Shown piece by piece: positions 19,801 through 29,326 of a stretch of 64,000 nt of DNA. Both the position numbers and the translations under genes were made by a program. The DNA is taken from NCBI GenBank assembly GCA_016721825.1, contig JADKHI010000001.1, positions 372,001 to 436,000 of the forward strand, in the 5' to 3' direction. Every line of letters begins with the position of its first letter. Position 1 is the first letter of the stretch. Origin of the DNA: Flavobacteriales bacterium. GTDB lineage: Bacteria; Bacteroidota; Bacteroidia; Flavobacteriales_F; PHOS-HE28. A model generated the notes under the pieces. That model was not told the origin of the DNA, made no database searches, and worked only from the letters and a program-made list of their open reading frames with translations.

Positions 19801-22463
19801 GTGTATGGCCCGTTCACCGTGGCAGTGGCTGGTGGATTCACCGTGATCGTCGCCGTACTTGAAACGCTCGTACAGGGCCCGGCTCCATCCGGATCGTTGG
19901 TGGTCCAAGTAAGAGTGATCGTGGGTGGTGGGGCTGCGGCCGGAGTGAATGTGGTAGTGCTGCTCGTTGCGTTGGCGAAGGTGCCAGTGCCCGCAGGAGC
20001 GCTCCATTGTCCGGGGCCACTCGCAATAGCGGTAATGCTGACCGGGAGGTTCCCGCAAGTCACGTAGGGGCCTCCCGCGTTGGCCGTGGCGGGTGGGGTA
20101 ACGGTGAGCGTGACCTGATCGGTACCTATGCACCCCCCGCCATCGGTAACGGTCAAGGTGAAGGTGGTGGTGGTGGCAATTGTGACGGTTGGAGCGGCGA
20201 TGGCCGGATTACTGAGCCCGGTGATGGGTGACCAGGAGTAAGTGTAGTTGCCACCCCCTCCTGAAGCCGAACCCGAAAGCGTTGCCGCGGTTCCGGCACA
20301 GACCATCATGTCAGGGCCCGCATTCGCCACGGGAATGGTGCTTACCGTAAGCGTGACCGGATCGCTGGCGGTCCCACTCGCATTGGTCGCACTGGCGGTG
20401 AGGGTATAGCTGCCTGCGAGCGTATAGCATACTTGGCCAGGGACCTGAAGAGTGGAACTGAGCGGCACGCCGCCCGGGAATGTCCACCCATAAGAGGTGA
20501 TCGGTGAACCACAGGGTTGGGTGGTGGCCGATGGGTTCACGCAGCCCCCACCTGCACAGATGGTGGCCAAAGGCGCTTGATCAATGAGGGGCGGACCATT
20601 GACCGTGATCGGTTGTATGGTCTGGTCATACACCCCACAGCTATTCTCCAGCGTAAGGGTCACTTGATAGGTGCCCTGGCCCGTGAAGGTGAACTGGGGA
20701 GCTACGGCTTGTGCGTTGAAGCCGATGGTGCCGGGTTGGGGTGCGCAGCCTTGGGTGAGCTGGCTGGCGCTCCATGTGCGGGTGACCAGACAGGCATTCG
20801 CGGTGGTACTGTTGTTCACTGTGTTGGCCACCAGCGGAGAGCAGCCCACAACGGGCTCAGTGTAAAACTGGGCACAGGAGGAGCCTCCACGCAGATGCTG
20901 TGGGTGATCGAATCGGGCGCACAAGAGACACCCGCCAGCATGGTGATGTCATAAGTGCCCGGCGTAGTGAATGTGACGCCGAGTGCCTGTGTGCCGGATA
21001 CCCATGCAGAGGGGGCCCAGCTATTCGGATAGTCGTCAAAACCGAACCCATTGCCCAAAGGTCCACTGGTGACGGTCCATCCCGTTGGGGGTGAGATCCG
21101 CCAAAGGATAGCCGGGGTCGGGTCGCAGACCCCTCCCACGATCTCATCGCCCACGGTGGTGTTGGTGAAGGTGACCGTGGTGTTGGTGCACACAGTATCC
21201 GCCGGGCTGATGGTGAAGCCCGCCACCGGTGTGGTGTTCACATAGATCGGCACGACAGTAGCACTCGACGTACCGCAAGGGTTGGTGGCGACGATGTTGG
21301 CCTGATAGGAGTTCGGGTATTGGTTGAGGCCGTCGCTGCTGGTGGTGCCACGGAACCCACTGCAAAAACGTGGGTGATGGAAGGTGGTGGGTGGCTGAAG
21401 GTGACAGGAGCACTACCGTCGTTGAAGCTCACCGTGTAGATGGTTCCGGCCGCGTTGTTGATCGTGCCGGTGATGGGAAAGGTGAGCGAGGTCCGGTGCG
21501 CAGACGTTGGTATTACCCGGGTTGCCGAGACCTACTGCTGGATTGGAACCGAAGAAGACCTGATAGGTGGCAGTGGACACACAGTTGTTCGCATCGGTGA
21601 TGGTGTAGGTTAGCGTGTAGATACCCTGGCCGTAGATGTGCACCGTTGTATTCGGTGCTGTGTTCGCACTGTAGTTCGGCGTTGCATTGCCCCAGGAGAT
21701 CTGGTAGGTGCTTCCGGCCGTGGTACCTCCGGGATCCGTGAAATTGAACGGAACCGTGGGCGTACTTCCACATTGGTAGAACGTGGGCACCCCATTGAAA
21801 TTCACCAGCGCCACACTGCTGATGAGCGTGGCCACGGATGAAGGCGTGACCGTTACATTCATCTGGTCCGTGTCCGTGCACCCGTTCGCATCGGTGACCG
21901 TGAGCGTATAGGTTGTGGTGGTCGTAACGGAACAGGCCGGGTTCACTACGTTCGGGTTGCTCAGCCCAGTAGCCGGGCTCCACGAATAGGAATAAGGGGG
22001 CTGTGCCGTTCTGGGCACCATTCGTGTTCACCCCATTGTTCGGAGGCGATATGGTGATCGTCTCACCGGCGCACTTGGTGCGGTCGTTCCCAGCATCCGC
22101 CATCTGGTTCAGGTCCGTCACTGTGATGGTGACCGTTTCGGTATCCGTGCACCCCTGCGAATCCGTGATGGTGAGCGTGTACGTCCCACTTGCAGTAACG
22201 ATGGGGTCAGAAATACTGGCATCGCTCAAGCCTGCCGCAGGGCTCCAACTGAACGTGTATGGACCTGACCCATTGTTCGCTGACCCATCCAGCACACTCC
22301 CACAGGGGAGCGTTTGGTTGGGGGGGCCTTGGATATCAGCCTGGCATTGCCCCAAGGCCACAGACAAGAACAACAGATGCACCGTTAGCAGCGCTAACCA
22401 GCGCAGACAATCTCCACATGAGCCTGGGCGGCCCAATTGGTTGTTATACCGGGAGTTCGTCAA
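13882..22463 (-). pseudogene. giant PKD-repeat surface adhesin with type B T9SS domain (many frameshifts)
   Basis: One 8.6-kb gene (about 2850 codons) spread over all three minus-strand frames. It begins at 22463 with a signal peptide (CLRWLALLTVHLLFLSVALG). The body holds PKD/Ig-like domains of the form GTYTLTITDSQGCTDTETVTI and about a dozen units of the form ATANAGGPYxTCG...TLTWTTNDPDGAGPC. More classical PKD domains (WDFGDG, WSFGDGS) fill 14.3-15.9 kb. It ends with a type B (CHU_C) sorting domain: FAPNAFSPDGNGLNEDFIV ... FDRWGEVIYS. At least ten frame changes are needed, each restoring continuous homology, so sequencing indels are more likely than decay. The likely role is a SprB-like or adhesive surface protein exported by type IX secretion. 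As cargo of an integrative element this is notable. Confidence 0.8.
16834..18330 (-). repeat. three tandem copies of a ~510-bp superrepeat inside the PKD gene
   Basis: The segment starting GCAGCTTCGAGCACC at 16834 recurs at 17341 (507 bp later, nearly identical for about 80 bases) and, more diverged, at 17855 (514 bp). The CTCCACCGCCCGG segment likewise recurs at 17002 and 17518. Each unit encodes two PKD-like modules, about 170 residues. Confidence 0.7.
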
Positions 22464-22599
22464 ATGGCAAAATTGCGGGTCTCAATCTACGGGAATCATC
22501 CCTATGCGCTTGGTTTTCAGCTTTATGGCTCCATTAAGGGGTAGCGTAGTCCCCGAATCGCTCGTGACCCGCTACCTTGACGCCCAACCCCCGTTCACC

Positions 22600-22866
22600 A
22601 TGAGTGCCTTGCGTTCCCTGTTCCTGCTTTCCGGTCTTTTGGTCGGCCTCTGGGCCCATGGCCAGGACTGCTACGACCTCTCCGGAAACTCTTCCTGGAT
22701 CAGCTTGGCCTGCCACTATGATGACGGACGCATGCTCATCCGAATGCAGGGGAACGACTACGTGTTCTGCGGTGTGCCCAGCTCCATCTTCAACGGGCTT
22801 ATACGGGCGGACAGTCCAGGTGAGTACTACCAAGCCTATATCAAGGGGCGCTATAGCTGCTATTGA
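22600..22866 (+). CDS. secreted KTSC-domain protein
   Basis: An 88-residue protein with a signal peptide (MSALRSLFLLSGLLVGLWAHG) and a KTSC domain: SSWISLACHYDDGRMLIRMQGNDYVFCGVPSSIFNGLIRADSPGEYYQAYIKGRYSC, where the YxFxGVP and GxYYxxxIKGRY motifs stand out. KTSC domains are small, widely spread and of unclear function; some are fused to nucleases or sit in mobile elements. I chose the ATG at 22600 because the signal peptide starts there; the frame is open far upstream but without coding character. The gene is divergent from the PKD adhesin. Three Cys residues in the mature part suggest disulfides. Confidence 0.7.
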   Translation: MSALRSLFLLSGLLVGLWAHGQDCYDLSGNSSWISLACHYDDGRMLIRMQGNDYVFCGVPSSIFNGLIRADSPGEYYQAYIKGRYSCY

Positions 22867-23001
22867 ACTTCGGCTGCGGTGGCAGCTTGAGGTTCGGGAA
22901 GTCTCTCCGTTCAAAGGGGCATCACCTCTACCCCCGCCCTCTCCTGTCTTCCCATTCCTTCTCCTTTCCCATGAACGGGGATGCTTCTACCTTGGACCGC
23001 A

Positions 23002-24640
23002 ATGGAACAGGTAACTACGGATAAGGAAGGGCAACTCTTGGAGTTGCTGGAGCAGGAAGGCAGCATGGGCCCCGTGCAGGCCGCCAAGGTCTTGGGATGG
23101 ACCAAAGAGAATCTGGCTCAGGTGAAGGACGCACTGAAGGCCCAGGGCTTGATCGCCACAGGCAAGGGCGGTAGCATGCAGCTGGCCGTTGGTGAAAGTG
23201 TTCCGCAACATCGACGATGCCCTGTGGAAGGACCCCGGCTGCACCAGCGAACTGGACTACACCGAGCAGACCAGCTGGATCCTCTTCCTGAAGTACCTCG
23301 ACGACCTCGAGACCGTGAAGCAGATGGAGGCCGTGCTGCAGGGCAAGAAGTACACGCCCATCATCGAAGCCAAGTACCGCTGGCCGGTGTGGGCCTGTCC
23401 CAAGGATGCCAACGGCAAGCTGGACCACCACAAGGCCCTCAGCGGAAAGGACCTCGTGGAGTTCGTGAACCAGCAGCTCTTCCCCTACCTCAAGGGCTTC
23501 AAGCAGAAGGCCACGGGGCCCAACACCATCGAGTACAAGATCGGCGAGATCTTCAGCGAGATCAGCAACCGCGTGCAGAGCGGCTACACCCTGCGCGATG
23601 TGCTGGAGCATGTGGACGCCCTGCACTTCCGCAGCCAGGAGGAGAAGCACGAGCTGAGCCACCTCTACGAGGCCAAGATCAAGAACATGGGCAACGCCGG
23701 GCGCAACGGCGGCGAGTACTACACCCCGCGCCCGCTCATCAAAGCCATTGTGCAGGTGGTGGACCCGCAGATCGGCGATACCGTGTACGATGGCGCCGTG
23801 GGCAGCGCGGGCTTCCTGTGCGAGGCCTTCGACCATATGAGCGCCAAGGCGAAGAGCACCAGCGACCACAAGACCTTGCAGGAGAAGACCTTCTTCGGCA
23901 AGGAGAAGAAGAGCCTGGCCTACGTGATCGGCATCATGAACATGATCCTGCACGGCATCGAGGCGCCCAACATCATCCACACCAATACGCTGGCGGAGAA
24001 CCTCGGCGACATACAAGCCAAGGACCAGTACAACGTGGTGCTGGCCAACCCGCCCTTCGGCGGCAAGGAACGGCCGGAGGTGCAGCAGAACTTCCCGATC
24101 AAGACCGGGGAGACCGCCTTCCTCTTCCTGCAGCACTTCATCAAGAGCATGAAGGCCGGTGGCCGCGCGGGCATCGTCATCAAGAACACCTTCCTCAGCA
24201 ATACGGACAACGCCAGCATCAGCCTGCGGCGCAAGCTGCTGGAGGATTGCGACCTGCACACCATCCTGGACATGCCCGGCGGCACCTTCCAAGGTGCGGG
24301 CGTAAAGACCGTGGTGCTCTTCTTCGAGAAAGGCCGCCCCACGCGCCGCATCTGGTACTACCAGCTGGACCCCGGCCGCAACATGGGCAAGACCAACCCG
24401 CTGAACGAAGCCGACATGGCGGAGTTCGTGCGGCTGGCGAAGACCAAGGGCGAGAGCGCGAACAGTTGGAGCGTGGATGCGAGCGCGGTGAAGACGGACA
24501 CCTATGACCTGAGCGTGAAGAACCCGAACCGCGCCGAGGAAGCCCCGCTGCGCGATCCCAAGACCATCCTGCACGAAATGCGCGACCTGGATGCGAAGAC
24601 CAAGGGCTTGTTGGACAACATCATGGCGCTGCTGAAATGA
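23002..24640 (+). CDS. hsdM: type I restriction-modification DNA methyltransferase (M subunit)
   Basis: An N6-adenine methyltransferase. The core (about 483 residues from 23189) begins VKVFRNIDDALWKDPGCTSELDYTEQTSWILFLKYLDDLE, the usual HsdM N-terminal domain. It then has SAM motif I (VYDGAVGSAGFL) and the catalytic NPPF in VVLANPPFGG (near residue 288). In front, from the ATG at 23002, a 60-residue winged-helix-like segment (LLELLEQEGSMGPVQAAKVLGWTKENLAQVKDAL) runs into the core in another frame, overlapping near 23188. Either this is an extra N-terminal domain joined by a one-base indel, or HsdM starts at TTG 23189 or GTG 23192. It overlaps hsdS by ATGA (24637-24640). Confidence 0.9.
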
Positions 24641-25768
24641 GTGCGAGTTGGGAACTGGCACCGCTGCGCGAACTGCTCGAAGTTCAGAACGGCTATGCGT
24701 TCGACGCGAAGAAGTTCACTGCGGAGAACGGTGTTCCGCTGATCCGCATTCGCGATCTGAAAGAGGGCGATGGAACTGAGACGAACTACACAGGTCAGTT
24801 GATGGCAATGGTCGTGAATGGCGGTGGGGACCGTGGATGGACGCATCTTGCCGTCAACGATCGAGGTCCGCCATCACTGTTGAATCGTGAGGCGTCGCTT
24901 GCGGAACTCATGGCAACTTGAGCCTGCTTCCTCTACTACGGGATGACCGTACCTCGAAGAGATCGAGGATGCGACATCACAACGGTGAAACTTGATCTCA
25001 AAGATCCTTGGAATTGAGTTCCCACATCCACCCCCTCCCCGAACAGCAGCGGATCGTTGGGAAGTTGGATGCGGCGTTTGCGGCGCTGGCGGAGGCGCAG
25101 GCCCACGTGGAGCGCAACCGGGCCAACGCGCGGGAGCTGTTCGAGAGCTACTTGAACGGGGTGTTCGAGGGGAAGGGGATGGGTGGGTGGCGAGGACCCT
25201 GGTTGAACGTGGCGGGTCACCAAGGCCGATCCAGAACTTCTTGACTACGGACCCGAACGGCTTGAACTGGATCAAGATCGGCGATGCCACTGCTTCCGAC
25301 AAGTACATCTACGAAACCAAGGAGAAGATCAGACCCGAAGGCTTGAAGAAGTCACGGTTCGTTGAGGTTGATGACTTCCTATTGTCCAACTCCATGAGCT
25401 TTGGTCGGCCGTATATCATGAAGACCACCGGGTGCATTCATGACGGATGGCTCGTACTCAAGCAAAAGGAACGTGTGTTCGACCAGGACTTCCTGTACCA
25501 CTTGCTCAGCTCACGATACGTTTTCGACCAGTTCGATACGCTCGCCGCTGGCTCCACTGAGCCGCAACCTGAACCACAGCTTGTCAGCCGTGTGGTCGTT
25601 CACTATCCAGGGCTCACAGAGCAAAGGCGGATCGCAGAAGGCATTGGCGAGCTCTATGCTGAAACGAAGAAACTCGAAACCACCTACCAACAGAAGCAGA
25701 CGGAGCTTGCGGGTTTGAAGAATGCGGTGTTGGGGGCGGCCTTCAGGGGAATTGTAAATACCGAGTAG
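24637..25768 (+). pseudogene. hsdS: type I restriction specificity subunit, multiply frameshifted
   Basis: The DNA-recognition subunit. The first target-recognition domain starts WELAPLRELLEVQNGYAFDAKKFTAENGVPLIRIRDL. It continues in other frames through FLYYGM and ISKILGIEFPHP into the central conserved region (PLPEQQRIVGKLDAAFAALAEAQAHVERNRANARELFESYLNGVF). A second target domain follows (NWIKIGDATASDKYIYETKEKIRPEG... TEQRRIAEGIGELYAETKKLE). At least four single-base shifts in 24.8-25.25 kb are needed; once applied, no internal stop codons remain. This pattern fits sequencing indels. Final residues GLKNAVLGAAFRG match normal HsdS ends. Confidence 0.8.
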
Positions 25769-25769
25769 A

Positions 25770-26686
25770 ATGCCCAAAACAAGGGAGCAAAGAACATCAA
25801 GCCATTCACGAAGTGGCCTTCTATTCCCACCAGTTCACGTAGTGCCGTGAAGCACCTGTCGTCAATCAAGGGTAGTCCACTTGACACATACCTCGGCTTG
25901 CTGAAGCATCAGGAGAACTACTTGAAATGGATCGAATCCCGACACACGCAGGTACTACAGCTAAAGAAGGAGTTGATTAATTGCAAGTCTCCTGGTTCAA
26001 CTAAGAAGGCACGAGTAAAGGAAGCTACCTACGCAAAGTACAGGTGGTACACCGAACAGGTTTTAGTCCTGGAATCAATCAATTCGTTCGAGACCTACTT
26101 CAAGACGACAATTGTTCGACTCGGGGTGATTCTCCAGCCATATGTTTATCCACATCCCGATTCGTATCCTGAAGATCAGCAGTAAGGAGTTGTGGGGATA
26201 GTTGGCGAGAAGCTTTATTCAGACATGGTTCCTCTCGTAGAGTTTGAACAGCAACTGTTTCACAATTTGGAAGACGTTGATAGGCCACGGACCTATTGAT
26301 CGGGAAACGCAGGTATACTCCCAACATTAGCACCAACCCGTTAGCTGAATCAATAAGGGCGATACGAGGCATGTTCCAGATAAGGCATACCCTCTCACAC
26401 AATGCTGGAAGGGTCACAGGGCGATCGCGCCAAGTACCTCACTATTGGGCTTACGATTACCGAGAATGAAGTCATCGACCCGACGAGTGGCTCATTGAGC
26501 AGAGCGATGTCTAAGACGCTCGCGACGGAGGCCCGTGATTTCAACGATTGGCTCAGATCAGAGACGGCTAAATACCTGGCTCATTGCATTGCGAACAGGG
26601 GGCTGGCAGTACCGAGTGTAAAGCGAGCGGAGCTTGAGAAGCTCTTGGGCAAGGATACATGCTGGGATACTGTGACTTGGTCTTAG
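25770..26686 (+). pseudogene. HEPN-like protein inside the R-M locus, frameshifted
   Basis: About 300 codons recovered in several frames. The N-terminal part is helical (GLLKHQENYLKWIESRHTQVLQLKKEL ... VLVLESINSFETYFKTTIVRLG). A middle part reads LAESIRAIRGMFQIRHTLSHNAGRVT, carrying an R-x4-H motif (RHTLSH) on a helix, the active-site signature of HEPN ribonucleases. The C-terminal helices are ARDFNDWLRSETAKYLAHCI. It lies one base after the hsdS stop and on the same strand, so it is cotranscribed. HEPN proteins often act as RNases in abortive defence or toxin systems. The family assignment rests on the motif and helix pattern only. Confidence 0.5.
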
Positions 26687-26854
26687 GAATGGACCTACAG
26701 TAAATGAACGAAGCCGCTGCCCACGTTAAGTAGTGCAAGCCATGAGCACCCCACCCTTCATAACTGAACCTCGTGGTGGCCGATGGCCAGCCTTTTGAGG
26801 GTTTGACGAAGACGGGGTTGGGGTGACGTTCAGGGGAGATGTAAGACGACAAAC

Positions 26855-28712
26855 ATGAGCAAGGACAACCACAAGATCGACGCCGACGACCGCAACGTGT
26901 TCGAGGTCCTCAATGAGCGCAAGTACACGGTGGACTACTTCCAGCGCGAGTACAGTTGGGAGCAGAAGCACATTGAACAACTCATTACGGACCTCACCTC
27001 CACCTTCTTGGATGTCTATGCCGAGGGATGACCAACGCTCAGCAGTGGAGCACTACAACAACTACTACTGCGGGTCCTTTCGTGGTCAGCAGCAGGGACG
27101 GGATGGAGCATCATTGACGGCAGCAGCGACTGACCTCGTTGACCTTGTTCCTCATCTTTCTGAACAACCTGCAGAAAGAACTCGGTGGCAAAGAGTCCAT
27201 CGAGCCCCTGGTATTCTCTGAGAAATACGGCCAGAAGTCCTTCAACATTCAAGTGGAAGAGCGCAAGGCATGCTTGGAGAAACTCTTCATTGAAGGGACA
27301 TACGAGGTGCAACCCGATGATGATGAGTCCACCGTGAACATGGCCTCGCGCTATGCCGATATTGCTGACGCCTTCCCGGAGGAGATCAAGGGCAAGGCCT
27401 TTCCGTACTTCCTCGATTGGCTGAAGTACAATGTCATCCTGGTGGAGATCACGGTCTACTCGGATGACAACGCCATACCATCTTCGAGTCAATGAACGAC
27501 CGGGGGTTGAACTTGACATCGACCGAGATGCTCAAGGGCTACATCCTGTCGCGCTTCAAGGAACCGAAGGACCGTGAGAAGGCGAACCGTTTCTGGAAGG
27601 AATCCATCCAGAGCCTTCATGCACAGAGCAAGGAAGAGGACCAGAGGTTCTTCCAAGCATGGTTACGGAGCCAATACGCGGACCATGATCCAAGCAGGGC
27701 AAAGCCGGTTCTTCCAATGAGGACTTCGAGAAGATAGGAACGCGGTTCCACAGTTGGTTCCGTGACAACCTCCTGAAGATGGGGTTGAAGGCCGATGCAC
27801 CGGATGGATTCCGCAGGATGGTGCATGAGGACATGAAGTACTACCTCCGTGCATACCACGATATCCTCGCTGCGCAGCAGAGTGAGAAGACAGGTTGGGA
27901 GCATGTCTTTTATCACGCACAATGGGGCATCGCGGATTCCCTCGGCTTCCCGTTGATGCTGGCGCCTTTGAAACCGACTGACTCGCCGGAGGTCACTCGA
28001 CAGAAGATCAACGAGGTGGCCCGCTTCATGGAGACTTTCGCCGTACGGCGCTCGCTCAATTTCAGGACTTTCAGCGCGAGTTCCATTCGGTATACTATGT
28101 ACACCTTGGTGAAAGAGATCCGGGGCAAAGAGCTGGATAGCTTGAGACAGATCCTGGGGCAAACTCGACGAAATGGTTGAGAAGTGGGATGGTATCGCTG
28201 AGTTCCGAATGCATGGAACGAACCGTCGATTCGTAAGATTCTCCTGTCCCGGATCACCGGCTTCATCGAACAAGGCTCCGGGTGCTTCCACCAACTTCGC
28301 AACCTACTTCACAAGCCCTGGCACCAAGCCGTATGAAGTGGAGCACATCTGGGCGGATAAGTTCACCGAGCACTTGGACGAGTTCGAACAACAGCACGAG
28401 TTCGACAATTATCGAAACCGCATCGGTGGATTGGTCCTGTTACCGCAAGGCACGAACCAGTCGTATGGTGCAATGACCTATCCCCAGAAGCTCGAACACT
28501 ATGTCAAGGAGAATCTGTTCGTGAAGTCCTTGCACCCCAAGGCCTATGCGAACAACCCGAACTTCGTGGGTATGGCGCAACGCTTGGGCCTGGGATTCAA
28601 GAACCACGAGGCATTCACCAAGGCCGACATCGACGAGCGCCAAGCTTTGATCCAGCGCATTTGTGAAGTGATCTGGGGCAAGGATGCCAACCCTACAGCA
28701 AGCAACACATGA
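26855..28712 (+). pseudogene. DUF262/DUF1524 (GmrSD-like) nuclease, frameshifted
   Basis: About 610 codons. The N-terminus (NVFEVLNERKYTVDYFQREYSWEQKHIEQLITDL) is a ParB-like DUF262 domain. The DGQQR nucleotide-binding motif is recovered when one base is restored near 27120 (IIDGQQRLTSLTLFLIFLNNL). The middle (FESMNDRGLNLTSTEMLKGYILSRF) is typical of this family. The C-terminal DUF1524 HNH-type nuclease domain shows VEHIWAD, then YRNRIGGLVLLPQGTNQS. Such proteins include the type IV enzyme GmrSD that cuts modified phage DNA. At least five frame changes are present. Placed between hsdS and hsdR, it probably adds a second, modification-dependent layer of restriction. Confidence 0.75.
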
Positions 28713-28740
28713 ACGAAGCCATAGCGCGCCCAGATCGCCC

Positions 28741-29314
28741 ATGAACCTCACCCCGAAATTCGAACAAGCCCTGCACTACGCGGTGCTCGTACACGCAGGG
28801 CAGCTGCGCAAGGAAACGGAGATCCCCTACCTCGCCCATCTACTGGGTGTTGCCAGCATCGCCTTGGAGTACGGTGCGAACGAGGAGGAAGGCCATCGGC
28901 GCGCTCCTGCACGATGCGGGCGAGGATGCCGGTGGGGATGGGCGCATCGCGGACATCCGCCAGCGCTTCGGCGATGCGGTGGCCGACATCGTGCAGGGTT
29001 GCACGGACGCGGTCACCCTGCCGAAGCCGCCGTGGAAGGCACGGAAGGAGGAGTACATCGCGCATGTCGTTACTGCATCACCCTCGGTGAGGCTGGTGTC
29101 CACGTCCGATAAGTTGCACAACGCCCGCGCCATCCTGCGGGACTACCGGCGCATTGGAGAAGCGCTCTGGTCGCGTTTCAACGGCGGGAAGGATGGCACG
29201 CTTTGGTACTACCGCTCGCTCGTTAACGCTTTTCAGCAGGCAGGACGGAACGAGCTGAACGAGGAGCTCGACCGCGCCGTGACAGAGCTTGAGCAACTGG
29301 CCGGAGCCGCCTGA
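28741..29314 (+). CDS. HD-domain hydrolase (MESH1/RelA-like), frameshifted
   Basis: About 190 residues with the HD phosphohydrolase set: H in YLAHLLGVAS, HD in LLHDAGEDAGG, and D in STSDKLHNARAIL. The layout resembles the (p)ppGpp-hydrolase-type HD domains used by SpoT and MESH1. The first 50 residues are in another frame; one base near 28889-28892 rejoins ANEEE to AIGALLHDAGED. It sits 28 bases after the DUF262 gene and 12 before hsdR on the same strand, so it belongs to the R-M operon. Its substrate is unknown; a nucleotide or alarmone is likely from the family. Confidence 0.7.
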
Positions 29315-29326
29315 ACTGCGCAACTC

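Noticed and set aside
16569..20100. Regular repeats that could suggest a CRISPR array
   Set aside because: The repeats are several hundred bases long, degenerate and encode PKD-like domains; no short repeat-spacer pattern and no cas genes.
22981..24507. 508-codon + strand frame overlapping hsdM
   Set aside because: Only its first 60 residues look like protein (the winged-helix segment); after 23200 it is an out-of-frame Arg/Gly/Pro-rich shadow of hsdM.
23015..24661. 548-codon antisense frame opposite hsdM
   Set aside because: It is His/Val/Leu-rich low-complexity translation, typical of the antisense of a GC-rich gene; hsdM on the + strand has clear methyltransferase motifs.
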